Positions 8,956 to 16,871 of a stretch of 64,000 nucleotides of DNA are shown in pieces. Positions within the stretch are counted from its first letter, which is position 1. Each line of letters opens with the position of its first letter. A model generated the notes under the pieces. That model did not search any database. It was given only the letters and a program-made list of their open reading frames with translations, and had not been told where the DNA came from. Origin of the DNA: Anaerosolibacter carboniphilus (GTDB lineage Bacteria > Bacillota > Clostridia > Peptostreptococcales > Thermotaleaceae); NCBI RefSeq assembly GCF_014205875.1, contig NZ_JACHEN010000024.1, forward strand, positions 1 to 64,000, in the 5' to 3' direction. A program made the position numbers and the translations under genes.

Positions 8956-9783
8956 ATGAATTATAAAAATATTGATATGAATTATAAGACCATGACTTTT
9001 CAAAGTGAAAAGTTAAAAGAACATTTTCATATAGGCTATGAAATCATTCTTGTTACGCAGGGTGAGTCGGTTTTTAAAATAAATGATGAGTTATGCCATT
9101 TTGAAAAGTACAGTATTGTTTTTATCAATAATCTAGAGAAACACGAAATGCAGACCCTTAAACTTCCTTATTCTAGGTATATGGCTATCATCGATGCAGA
9201 TTTTTTTGATAACATCATTAAAGATCCCGTACTTTTATCCATCTTTAAAATAAGGCCAAAGGGCTTTAAAAATGGTTTTAAACTAAAAAAAGAACATGTG
9301 GATAGTATAGAGGAAATCTTCTATCAGCTAAGTCTTATCCACAGCAAGAAACAGGAATTTTGGCAAATAGAGTTTAATGCCCTTCTATCTAAACTTATCG
9401 TGCTGATCTATCGCAATTATAAAGAGCATTTTCCAATTCAAAATATCGATAAAGCAGAAAAAAGAATTCTCGATATCCAGAGTTTTATCGATGAGAACTT
9501 TAAGAAAGAACTCTCCCTTGAATCTTTGTCTGCTCAATTTTATCTAAATAGATATTATCTGGCACATCTGTTCAAAGAAGTAACTGGCTTTACAATTAAG
9601 CAGTATATCTTGCTGAAAAAAATTGCTTTTGCCAAGAATGAACTTTACTTTACAGATAAAAGCATTACAGAAATTGCTCTGGATTCAGGATTTAATAGCC
9701 AGAGTAATTTCATACGAATTTTTCAAAAAAAAGAAGGAATCACCCCTTTGCAGTTTAGAATGCATTATCGTAAAAATGAATAA
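8956..9783 (+). CDS. AraC family transcriptional regulator
   Basis: A 275-aa regulator with an N-terminal cupin-like sensing domain (from HFHIGYEIILVTQG) and a C-terminal double helix-turn-helix of the AraC type (about residues 175-272). The latter includes FYLNRYYLAHLFKEVTGFTIKQYI and the second helix ITEIALDSGFNSQSNFIRIFQKKEGITPLQFR. It is divergent from the TRAP/flavoenzyme operon and most likely activates it in response to the imported compound. GGGG upstream of the ATG at 8956 serves as ribosome site. Confidence 0.9.
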   Translation: MNYKNIDMNYKTMTFQSEKLKEHFHIGYEIILVTQGESVFKINDELCHFEKYSIVFINNLEKHEMQTLKLPYSRYMAIIDADFFDNIIKDPVLLSIFKIRPKGFKNGFKLKKEHVDSIEEIFYQLSLIHSKKQEFWQIEFNALLSKLIVLIYRNYKEHFPIQNIDKAEKRILDIQSFIDENFKKELSLESLSAQFYLNRYYLAHLFKEVTGFTIKQYILLKKIAFAKNELYFTDKSITEIALDSGFNSQSNFIRIFQKKEGITPLQFRMHYRKNE

Positions 9784-9804
9784 GTGCTGTAAGATAATAA
9801 CAAG

Positions 9805-9838
9805 ATGATTCCGATGAATTTCGGGATCATTTCTTTTT
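9805..9838 (+). terminator. Terminator after the AraC gene
   Basis: Stem ATGATTCCGA / TCGGGATCAT (one G-T pair) followed by a T-rich tail. The rest of the 400-nt spacer to the next gene shows only a short repeat at 10031 and a promoter. Confidence 0.65.
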
Positions 9839-10030
9839 GTCTTGATAAAGAGGACAGGAAAAATATGCTTGTGGCTTTTATGCATCAAATCATTGTAAGC
9901 TAAAAAGAGATAGTCTAATCAAAAAGCTTAAAACATATCCATAGAAATAGAGAAATGTTCTTAAAAACATGAGTATCTGATCCCTAGGAAACATCGTTAA
10001 AGGCGCATATAGAAAAATATTCCCTGTAGC

Positions 10031-10048
10031 GGCGATTCACGAATCGCC
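10031..10048. repeat. Small palindromic repeat (GGCGATTC..GAATCGCC)
   Basis: GGCGATTC AC GAATCGCC, preceded by CTGTAGC. Short palindromes of this GGCGATTCnnGAATCGCC type recur in intergenic regions of several Firmicutes genomes. Only this copy was noticed in the window, so its family assignment rests on recollection. Confidence 0.4.
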
Positions 10049-10157
10049 CTTAAGTCAAATAGACCTTTTAAACCTTTGAATCAAGTAGGGTAGATGCAGA
10101 TCTGTATGTCTGCCTGCTCTATAGATAAAAAATGAGTCGATAAGCCTGTTCACAAAT

Positions 10158-10185
10158 TTGTGGATAAGGGTATGATTGATATTAT
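10158..10185 (+). promoter_or_regulatory. Candidate sigma-A promoter for the D,D-carboxypeptidase gene
   Basis: TTGTGG, a 16-nt spacer and TATTAT, ending 3 nt before the ribosome-binding GGGAGGAG. That is too close for a normal leader if used as the sole promoter, so confidence is moderate. Confidence 0.3.
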
Positions 10186-10203
10186 ATGGGAGGAGAGATG
10201 TAT

Positions 10204-11409
10204 ATGAAGGGATTGAAAAGAATAGGATGCCTGACATTGATCTTCTCGATCCTCAGCGCATCGGTGGGATATGGCGTGGAGCCAGGGGAAATTCAATCAA
10301 AGGCTGCCATTTTGATAGAGGTGGAAACGGGTCAGGTTTTATATAGTAAAAATAGTGATGATCAACTGCCATTGGCTAGTATTACGAAGCTGATGACCTA
10401 TTTATTGGCTATGGAGGCTGTAGACAGCGGGCAGGTTTCCTTGGAAGATAAAGTGAAAATTAGTCCAAGGGCAGCTAATGAAAGAGGCAGCAGCTATTCC
10501 CTCAAGGCGGGAGAAGAAATCCCTCTGAGAGAATTGATAGAAGTGATGTTGATCATATCTGCCAACGATGCTGCCTTTGCCATTGCAGAGCATGTGGGCG
10601 GTACAGCAGAAGACTTTGTAGCGAAGATGAATGAGAGGGCTATGGAGCTGGGGATGACAGCTACCCATTTTCTAAATCCCAACGGGATGCCCATGGCCGA
10701 AGGTACCAATGTATCTTCTGCCCAAGATATTATGATTTTATCTCGCCATCTAATAGAAGACTACGGAGATAGGATACTACTGGTGACGGATAAAGGCTTC
10801 TATGAAAATCAAGAAAGAAAGTTCTTCAAGGAAAATACCAACAAGCTCCTAAAGCAGATCCCAGAGATCGATGGCCTCAAAACAGGTTATACCCAAGAGG
10901 CGGGATATTGCCTTTCTTCCACCATGGTATCAAAGGCTAAAGGGGAAGATGAGGAGGATTTCCGTTTGATCGTAGTAACCTTTGGTGCTGCAACAGAAGC
11001 TGAAAGAAATACAGATGTGCAGAAGTTATTGACTTATGGTCATGAAAACTATGGAAAACAAAGAGTTATAAAAGCAGGAGAACGAATTGCAGAGGCCTAC
11101 CAATGGGGGATGAAAGAGCTGCCCATTCAGCTTTTGGCCAAGGAAAATATGGTGGTTTTTGGCCCTGGAGAAGGCTTGATAAAAAATACGGAAGTTCGTA
11201 TGATGCCCAACTATTCCTTCTTCATTCGAGATGGGAAAAAGCTAGGGGAATTACACATTACCCTGTATGATGATCGCATAGTTGCGGTAGACTTGGTTGC
11301 GGAGGAAGACATGATCACCCTGCCTATTGGAATGATTATCGGAAAAGGATGGCATAACATGATTACCTATATTTCTCAGTTTTTTGGCTGGGGTGTGTCG
11401 GAAGGATAG
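10204..11409 (+). CDS. D-alanyl-D-alanine carboxypeptidase (penicillin-binding protein 5 type, S11)
   Basis: Trims the terminal D-Ala from peptidoglycan stem peptides. A signal peptide (MKGLKRIGCLTLIFSILSASVGYG) leads into the S11 catalytic domain: S-x-x-K is Ser59-Ile-Thr-Lys62, S-x-N is Ser119-Ala-Asn121, and K-T-G is Lys226-Gly228. The PBP5 C-terminal domain follows (about 270-360) and then a hydrophobic tail (MIITGKGWHNMITYISQFFGW-like) that may anchor it. The ATG at 10204 is chosen because it is 6 nt after AGGAGAG and begins the signal peptide; in-frame ATGs at 10186 and 10198 overlap or crowd the ribosome site. Confidence 0.92.
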   Translation: MKGLKRIGCLTLIFSILSASVGYGVEPGEIQSKAAILIEVETGQVLYSKNSDDQLPLASITKLMTYLLAMEAVDSGQVSLEDKVKISPRAANERGSSYSLKAGEEIPLRELIEVMLIISANDAAFAIAEHVGGTAEDFVAKMNERAMELGMTATHFLNPNGMPMAEGTNVSSAQDIMILSRHLIEDYGDRILLVTDKGFYENQERKFFKENTNKLLKQIPEIDGLKTGYTQEAGYCLSSTMVSKAKGEDEEDFRLIVVTFGAATEAERNTDVQKLLTYGHENYGKQRVIKAGERIAEAYQWGMKELPIQLLAKENMVVFGPGEGLIKNTEVRMMPNYSFFIRDGKKLGELHITLYDDRIVAVDLVAEEDMITLPIGMIIGKGWHNMITYISQFFGWGVSEG

Positions 11410-11481
11410 ATAATTGACAGATTTCTTTTTGTTGGTACAATAGATATAAAGAAATACGCATAGGAAAAGGAGGCAGCGCAG

Positions 11482-11766
11482 ATGGAAATAAAATTGGATC
11501 AAAAAGTAAAGCAGCACTTGGAGAAAAAAGGAGAAAAGGTTTTGACTGTGGAACTTGAGGCCAGCCAATCCTGCTGTGTCCATGCCTCTATACCCCATGT
11601 ATTGATAGGAGTTCCCCAGGAGACCTATCGGTTTGACCGCTTTGAAGTGGATGGATTGGAAGTTTTCGTATACAAAGGAGCTGTGGTCAAGCATGCCCTA
11701 AAGCTTACCCTGGCTAATTATTTATTGTTTAAAGAGATTGAGGTAAGTGGCATACAGATTATATAG
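11482..11766 (+). CDS. CC/Se-motif family protein, cysteine form
   Basis: A 94-aa protein with a vicinal Cys pair in ASQSCCVHASIP (residues 30-31). It resembles the UGA-containing protein at 26514-26837 across its length: similar N-terminal helix (MEIKLDQKVKQHLEKKG against MKIILTEEIKRYIQKNK) and a matching end (KEIEVSGIQI against RKLEVTGVDC). These match what I know as the CC/Se-motif (seleno)protein family, of unknown function but probably redox. AAGGAGG lies 8 nt before the ATG. It follows the carboxypeptidase gene by 72 nt. Confidence 0.75.
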   Translation: MEIKLDQKVKQHLEKKGEKVLTVELEASQSCCVHASIPHVLIGVPQETYRFDRFEVDGLEVFVYKGAVVKHALKLTLANYLLFKEIEVSGIQII

Positions 11767-11912
11767 GAAAAGAAAGACGCTGAAAATATAAATATAGAGC
11801 TTCTATGTATAAATAGCGCCATATAATTCAATAATACTGCTGTATATTGAGGTTTTTCAGATTTGCGAGATTGTGCAGACTGTGGTAATATATTTACTGC
11901 ACATGTTTTCTT

Positions 11913-11989
11913 GCATCTGTAGCTCAGTAGGATAGAGCGGCGGTTTCCTAAACCGTGTGTCGGAGGTTCGACTCCTCTCAGGTGCACCA
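11913..11989 (+). tRNA. tRNA-Arg (anticodon CCT)
   Basis: A complete 77-nt cloverleaf. Acceptor GCATCTG pairs with CAGGTGC, the D-arm holds GTAGCTCAGTAGGATAGAGC, the anticodon loop is TTCCTAA (anticodon CCT), the T-arm is GGAGG TTCGACT CCTCT, and CCA is encoded. The downstream part is duplicated at 15038. Confidence 0.95.
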
Positions 11990-12038
11990 TATAGAAATGA
12001 GAAATCCCAATACTTTGACGGTGTTGGGATTTTTACTG
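11944..12038 (+). repeat. 95-bp direct repeat, left copy (tRNA 3' half plus terminator)
   Basis: Runs from the anticodon loop of tRNA-Arg through its terminator. The copy at 15038-15132 has the same length with about eight to nine mismatches by eye. The two copies bound a 3-kb segment with two genes, which looks like att-type flanks of an element or a partial tRNA duplication. Confidence 0.8.
12002..12034 (+). terminator. tRNA-Arg terminator
   Basis: A 12-bp stem AAATCCCAATAC / GTGTTGGGATTT and a T tail directly after the tRNA. Confidence 0.8.
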
Positions 12039-12334
12039 TTGAGTTTTTTCGTCCTCTATTTGCGCTATTATTTAGGGAGAATGTTATTATAGAGCCTGTT
12101 GAAACAGTATTGTTCGGGGGAGAGAAATGTACTTTTGCTATTAGATTAAACAGTTGAAAGGTGTAAAATAATGTGACCCATGAAGAAATACATGCGACAG
12201 GGGACGGGCGAGCTGGCGATGGAGTTATTTCCCTATGCAATGTTTTAGGAAGTGCTGATGGGTGCAGCTAAAAAATGGAATCTTTAGGATACAAGGAGCC
12301 TAAGAGGCTAGAAAAAATGTATAAATATCAATAC

Positions 12335-12383
12335 AATGTCCTAATAATGAGCAAATTTTTGTCTCTAAATTAGGACATTTTTA
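12335..12383 (+). terminator. Terminator-like hairpin in the 476-nt gap before the DUF3798 gene
   Basis: Arms AATGTCCTAAT / ATTAGGACATT around a 23-nt loop, then TTTTAATT. What transcript it ends is unclear. The gap 12039-12334 also holds a REP-like stretch (TGCGACAGGGGACGG at about 12191) but no convincing gene. Confidence 0.4.
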
Positions 12384-12435
12384 ATTGGAGAGAAGGTGAC
12401 CAAGTCATGGGAAAGCTTTAAAATAAATTTGAGAC

Positions 12436-12451
12436 TGGCATAAAACTTGCT
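12436..12451 (+). promoter_or_regulatory. Sigma-54 (-24/-12) promoter
   Basis: TGGCATAAAACTTGCT has the invariant GG and GC exactly 10 nt apart and matches TGGCAC-N5-TTGC in all but one conserved base. It lies 60 nt before the GTG start of the DUF3798 gene. The activator is unknown; one sigma-54 activator is encoded at 18999. Confidence 0.7.
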
Positions 12452-12510
12452 AAATTTATTTTGAAAATTATAAATATTTAAACAAAATAAATTTTGAGGG
12501 GGAAATCTAC

Positions 12511-13674
12511 GTGCTGAAAAGAAGTTTAGCGATTCTTTTATCTTTGTTGATGCTTTTGGGGCTGATGGCGTGCCAGCAAAATCAGCCATCGAGTTCAGAA
12601 GCGGAAAATCCAGCGGGGGATGCAGCAGGAAAGTTCAAGATTGGTATCATGACAGGAACCGTATCTCAAAATGAAGAAGAATTCAGAGCTGCCGAGAAGA
12701 TGAAGAAAAAATACGGGGACATGATCATACAGCAGACCTATCCTGATAATTTTATGAAAGAGCAGGAAACAACCATTGCCAATGTCCTGTCCATGGCTTC
12801 GGATCCAGAATGTAAGGCGATTATTATTTGTCCTGCCATCCCAGGCACATCTGCGGCCATTGATAAAACAAGGGAAATTCGGCCAGATATTCTATTTGTT
12901 GTGGGTGTTCCTGGCGAAGACCCAGATATGATTGCTTCAAAAGCGGATGTAGTTCTTCAGTCTGATGAATTGGGGATGGGAACTTTTATCATCGATCAGG
13001 CGGAAAAGATGGGTGCAAAGACCTTTGTTCATTACTCATTCCCAAGACATATGTCCTATCAGTTGCTTGCCATGAGAAGGGATATCTTTAAGGAAGAATG
13101 TGAAAAGAGGGGGATGGCCTTTGTAGATGCTACGGCACCAGACCCCACAGGAGATGCCGGAGTTCCAGGGGCACAGCAGTTCATTCTTGAAGATGTGCCA
13201 AGAAAAGTGGCGGAGCTTGGAAAGGATACAGCCTTCTTCAATACCAATTGCTCCATGCAAGAACCCTTGATCAAGGCGACCTTAGAGCAGGGAGCCATCT
13301 TCCCTCAGCAATGCTGTCCAAGTCCCTATCATGGTTATCCCGGAGCCCTAGGTATTGAGATACCAGAAAATAAGGCCGGAGACGTGGCCTACATCATTGA
13401 ACAGATCAAGATGAAAGTTGCTGAGAAAAATGCTTCAGGAAGATTTTCCACTTGGCCGGTACCTATCAACATGATGTTTGTTGAAGGCGGCGTTGAATAT
13501 GCCAAAGGATATGTGGAAGGAGCCTTTACAAATAAGGTAGATCCAGAACAGTTAAAAGAAATCTTTTCGAAGATTGCAGGGGCAGAGATGACCATGTCTA
13601 CCTATACCGATGAGAATACTGGCAATACCCATGAAAATTTCTTTATGATCCTATCGGACTATATTACATTCTAA
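12511..13674 (+). CDS. DUF3798 family lipoprotein, periplasmic-binding-protein-like
   Basis: A 387-aa secreted lipoprotein: signal with lipobox LMAC, a low-complexity linker, then a two-lobed sugar-binding-protein-like fold (KIGIMTGTVSQNEEEF, AIIICPAIPGTSAAIDKTREIRPDILFVVGVPGE). I recognise it as DUF3798, a family of uncharacterised BMP-like receptors. The GTG at 12511 follows GAGGGGG at a usable distance. A sigma-54 promoter precedes it and an M24 peptidase follows in the same direction, suggesting a role in sensing or uptake of a nitrogen or peptide nutrient, which is inference. No permease is adjacent. Confidence 0.75.
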   Translation: MLKRSLAILLSLLMLLGLMACQQNQPSSSEAENPAGDAAGKFKIGIMTGTVSQNEEEFRAAEKMKKKYGDMIIQQTYPDNFMKEQETTIANVLSMASDPECKAIIICPAIPGTSAAIDKTREIRPDILFVVGVPGEDPDMIASKADVVLQSDELGMGTFIIDQAEKMGAKTFVHYSFPRHMSYQLLAMRRDIFKEECEKRGMAFVDATAPDPTGDAGVPGAQQFILEDVPRKVAELGKDTAFFNTNCSMQEPLIKATLEQGAIFPQQCCPSPYHGYPGALGIEIPENKAGDVAYIIEQIKMKVAEKNASGRFSTWPVPINMMFVEGGVEYAKGYVEGAFTNKVDPEQLKEIFSKIAGAEMTMSTYTDENTGNTHENFFMILSDYITF

Positions 13675-13724
13675 TCCCATATTTTTGAAGGATTGATAAA
13701 GAAGGAGAGCAAAACTTGAAAAGC

Positions 13725-13754
13725 AAAAGATTGTCGCGGATGAGGCAATCTTTT
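13725..13754 (+). terminator. Intercistronic hairpin, possible partial terminator
   Basis: Stem AAAAGATTG / CAATCTTTT between the DUF3798 and M24 genes with only TTTT following. Probably an attenuator, since the next gene lacks an obvious promoter of its own. Confidence 0.4.
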
Positions 13755-13778
13755 GTCATGCTAAGAGGAGGAATCAAA

Positions 13779-14879
13779 ATGTTAAATGAAAAATATATTG
13801 TCAAGCTGGCAGGCATCATGGAGATGGAAAAAATGGACGCTGTATATATCGCACCTTCTGAAGAATTGGAGTTTTTAATGGGTTTTTCTCCCCATATGGA
13901 TGAACGCTTCCAAGGACTGTTTGTGACAAAGGAAAAGAATCTTTTTTATATAGTACCCAAGCTCAACGAAGAGGAGATTCAGGACATCCTTAAAAATCAT
14001 GGAAAGATCTATGCTTGGAGGGATGGAGAAGGGTTTCTAAGGGCTGTTCAAAAGGCTTTTGAAGACCATGATCTTATCCATAAGACCATAGGGGTAAATG
14101 GGGCTGCCCGGGCCATCAGTATGCTGGATATCCATGAGCGGATGTCTGTCATCTTTAAAAATGGAAAAGGAATATTGGAGGAGTTAAGGATCATCAAAAC
14201 AGAGGAAGAAGGAGACCGACTCAGAGAAGCGGCAAAGCTGGCAGATAAGGTTTTTGAAGAGTTGGTCCATTTCATAAGACCAGGGATGCAGGAAAAAGAT
14301 ATAAAGGTAAGAATCGAAGAATTATTTATGAAGATGGGTGCCGATGGCCTTTCCTTTGAACCCATCGTGGCTTCTGGCCCCAACAGCTCTAAGCCTCACT
14401 ATAACAGAGATACAAGATATATCGAGGAGAAGGATATTATCATCCTTGATTTTGGGTGCAAATACAGGGGGTTTTGTTCAGATCTTTCAAGGACTGTTTT
14501 TATAGGAGGCATATCAGAGGAGGAGAAAAAGATCTATGATATTATCTATCAATCCAATGAGGCTGGAGAAAAGGCTGCAAAGCGAGGGGTGCCGGCGGAG
14601 AAGGTGGATCAAGCAGCACGGGAAATCATTGAAAAGGCTGGGTACGGAGAAAATTTTTTGAACCGCCTGGGTCATGGTATCGGATATGGTGTCCATGAGG
14701 CGCCGGACATAAAGGAAGGAAACGGGAGAAGCCTTGAAAAAGGGATGGCTTTTAGCATAGAGCCAGGCATTTATTTGCCCGGGAAATTCGGCATAAGAAT
14801 TGAGGATATTGTCTATATGGGAGAAAATGGTGCAGAAGTGCTCAACAAAGCTTCCAAGGAGATCATTGTCATCAAATAA
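13779..14879 (+). CDS. M24 family metallopeptidase (Xaa-Pro aminopeptidase-like)
   Basis: A 366-aa pita-bread peptidase with an N-terminal creatinase-like domain and the C-terminal two-metal site. Ligands are visible as two Asp in ILDFGCKYRGFCSDLSRT, His in GHGIGYGVHE, Glu in SIEPGIYLPG and Glu in RIEDIVYMG. It would cut X-Pro dipeptides or a related bond in the cytoplasm. The ATG at 13779 is chosen because GAGGAGG sits 7 nt upstream; a longer open frame from 13716 runs through a hairpin. Probably co-transcribed with the DUF3798 gene from the sigma-54 promoter. Confidence 0.88.
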   Translation: MLNEKYIVKLAGIMEMEKMDAVYIAPSEELEFLMGFSPHMDERFQGLFVTKEKNLFYIVPKLNEEEIQDILKNHGKIYAWRDGEGFLRAVQKAFEDHDLIHKTIGVNGAARAISMLDIHERMSVIFKNGKGILEELRIIKTEEEGDRLREAAKLADKVFEELVHFIRPGMQEKDIKVRIEELFMKMGADGLSFEPIVASGPNSSKPHYNRDTRYIEEKDIIILDFGCKYRGFCSDLSRTVFIGGISEEEKKIYDIIYQSNEAGEKAAKRGVPAEKVDQAAREIIEKAGYGENFLNRLGHGIGYGVHEAPDIKEGNGRSLEKGMAFSIEPGIYLPGKFGIRIEDIVYMGENGAEVLNKASKEIIVIK

Positions 14880-14981
14880 GTCCTTGCGTTCCCTCTACAT
14901 AGAAAATGCAAAATCCTCCATGATGAAAATAGAATGAAGAGCTTATTTTAAGATTCAAAATTAAACGACAATAAAGGATAT

Positions 14982-15016
14982 ATTTCTTTTAGTATTATTA
15001 AGTGATATATACTGAT
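14982..15016 (+). repeat. 35-bp dispersed repeat, copy 1
   Basis: Begins ATTTCTTTT and continues GTATTATTAAGTGA-ATATACTGAT. It matches 18022-18056 with two differences. The 15017-18021 interval holds the second tRNA repeat and the MocR/azlCD genes. The remainder of 14880-15037 shows nothing else. Confidence 0.6.
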
Positions 15017-15037
15017 AAATGTTTCTTGGATAAAAAA

Positions 15038-15083
15038 TTTCCTAAACCGTGTGTCGGAGGATCGAATCCTCTCAGGTGCGCCA
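15038..15083 (+). pseudogene. tRNA-Arg 3'-half fragment
   Basis: Anticodon loop, variable region, T-arm (GGAGG ATCGAAT CCTCT) and acceptor strand with CCA are kept, but the bases upstream are unrelated AT-rich DNA. A degraded D-arm-like string (CTGTAGCTTAGT) occurs further downstream near 15159, out of order. Confidence 0.75.
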
Positions 15084-15132
15084 TAAACAAATGAGAAATC
15101 CCAATACTTTGATGGTATTGGGATTTTTGCTG
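15038..15132 (+). repeat. 95-bp direct repeat, right copy
   Basis: Second copy of 11944-12038, again ending in the AAATCCCAATAC terminator stem (15095-15128). It lacks a tRNA 5' half, so it cannot make a tRNA. Confidence 0.8.
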
Positions 15133-15248
15133 CACTTAGCTTCAGACCTTTCTCACCTCTGTAGCTTAGTCAATTAAAGCTATAATACAGACTTATTTCA
15201 AGTTGGTCTGATTTCGATATTGGGACATTTAGGAGATTTCTTAATTTT

Positions 15249-16757
15249 TTAGATAATTGGTCGTATTTCCTTTTTAGAAGTAGAAAAAGGATCTTTTTTT
15301 AACTTTCCTATTGCCTTTTCTAATCTGCTTATCCCTTCCAATATTACCTTTTCATCATGCTGAGAAAAGCAGAGACGAAATTCCTTGTCTTCCCCTGTCG
15401 TCGCATAAAATGCTTCTCCAGGAACAAAGGATACTCCCATTTTTAAAGCTTCTTGTAACAGTTTTTTTGATGAAATATTTTCGTTGATTCTACACCATAT
15501 ATAAAATCCTCCTTGAGGAGCATGGAAGGAAAGCTTTGATTTTAGCCCCGAGTTAAGGGCATCAGCCATAACATTTCTCCGATTCCTATAGATTCCTCGC
15601 ATCTTTATCAGATGTTTTTCAAGATATCCATTCTTAATAAACAAGTCAAGCAACCATTGTGAAATATTGTTACTGTGTAAATCAATATATTGTTTCTCTA
15701 AAATGATTCTATTAATCAATGATGGATGGGCAGCCATGTATCCTAGCCTTAATCCTGGCATCAGGGTTTTTGAAAAAGTACTTAAGTATATAACTCCACC
15801 ATAGTTGTCTAAAGATTTCAAACTTGTTGGGGGGACGTCTTCATAGTAGAAGTTGCTGTAAGGGTCGTCTTCTAAAATAGCCAGCCTATAACGTGCTGCA
15901 AGTTGGATAAGCCTCTTTCTCTCTCCGGTAGTTATGACAGCACCGTTAGGGTTTCGGAAGGTAGGAATGCAGTACAACAATTTTGGCCTATAGCGGGCTA
16001 AATAATCTTCCAATATTTCAAGGGGGAAATCCTCCCTTTGAGGCAGGCATAATATTCTTGCACCCAATGCTTGAAAAACTTGGATAGCGCCTAGATAAGT
16101 AGGGGTCTGGATAATCACATAATCACCTGGTTCAATCAGTGCTCTTGCAGTAAGATATAAACCCTGTTGAGACCCTGATAGAATAATAACTTCATCAGAG
16201 TGGCATTTGATACCTTCTGAACCTAACAGTTGCGTAATCGTATGTCTCAAGGGTTCATATCCATGAATTGGTATATGTCCAAAATCTCTAGGGTCCAAGG
16301 CTTTTAAGTAATCCTTGTGAAGTTTAGAAAATATATCGATAGGATAATAATTAGGATCCGGCATACCGGCATCTAGAGAAATTTTATCCGCCAGCACATT
16401 GCTAACCATAAGCTCGCTCATAAGTGAAGTCATGGAGGACTGGATGTAGGGTTTTAACAATTGAGGCCAGGGTATTTCATGGTTGGTTCTATTTTCTAAT
16501 GTATACCGATCGCTGACATATGTACCACTGCCATTTTTTATGTTTACATAACCATCCTTTTCTAGATGACGATAGGCATTGATTGCTGTAGTTCGACTAA
16601 CCTTGAACAATGAAGCCAGTTCCCTTTCGGCAGGAAGCTTTTCACCTACTGTCAGGGAACCATCAACAATCTTCGCTTTTATAAGGGTAGCAATCTGTAA
16701 GTAATATGATGAGGTAATGTCCAAATTTGTATTCGCGATCAATTTGGATATATCCAT
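15249..16757 (-). CDS. MocR/PdxR-type regulator: GntR helix-turn-helix fused to a class I aminotransferase fold
   Basis: A 502-aa PLP-binding regulator. Residues about 12-80 are a GntR winged helix (EKLPAERELASLFKVSRTTA, then LEKDGYVNIKNGSGTYV); the rest is an aminotransferase domain with the PLP lysine in YLSTFSKTLMPGLRLG and a conserved DDPYSNFYYE stretch. Such proteins sense amino acids or PLP rather than catalyse. It is divergent from azlCD, with TCCAATT/AATTGGA repeats in the shared 114-nt region, so it very likely controls that exporter. Confidence 0.9.
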   Translation of the reverse strand: MDISKLIANTNLDITSSYYLQIATLIKAKIVDGSLTVGEKLPAERELASLFKVSRTTAINAYRHLEKDGYVNIKNGSGTYVSDRYTLENRTNHEIPWPQLLKPYIQSSMTSLMSELMVSNVLADKISLDAGMPDPNYYPIDIFSKLHKDYLKALDPRDFGHIPIHGYEPLRHTITQLLGSEGIKCHSDEVIILSGSQQGLYLTARALIEPGDYVIIQTPTYLGAIQVFQALGARILCLPQREDFPLEILEDYLARYRPKLLYCIPTFRNPNGAVITTGERKRLIQLAARYRLAILEDDPYSNFYYEDVPPTSLKSLDNYGGVIYLSTFSKTLMPGLRLGYMAAHPSLINRIILEKQYIDLHSNNISQWLLDLFIKNGYLEKHLIKMRGIYRNRRNVMADALNSGLKSKLSFHAPQGGFYIWCRINENISSKKLLQEALKMGVSFVPGEAFYATTGEDKEFRLCFSQHDEKVILEGISRLEKAIGKLKKDPFSTSKKEIRPII

Positions 16758-16779
16758 TTTCTTATTTTCGCTCCTTTGG

Positions 16780-16814
16780 TATCCAATTTGACTTAATGAT
16801 AGTATAATTGGATA
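16780..16814. promoter_or_regulatory. Inverted TATCCAATT / AATTGGATA repeats, candidate MocR operator
   Basis: Exact 9-bp arms 17 nt apart in the divergent region. A third copy of the half-site (AATTTGGATA) lies at the start of the regulator gene near 16739. MocR proteins usually bind two spaced repeats. Confidence 0.5.
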
Positions 16815-16871
16815 TTTATTCGGTATTTCCTTCTAAATTATAATAAACAATGAAAGGAGTTGAAATCTCTA

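Noticed and set aside
15155-15212. Degenerate tRNA-like stretch (CTGTAGCTTAGT plus a CAGAC/GTCTG hairpin)
   Set aside because: D-arm-like only; acceptor and T-arm cannot be formed, and it lies after rather than before the 3' half.
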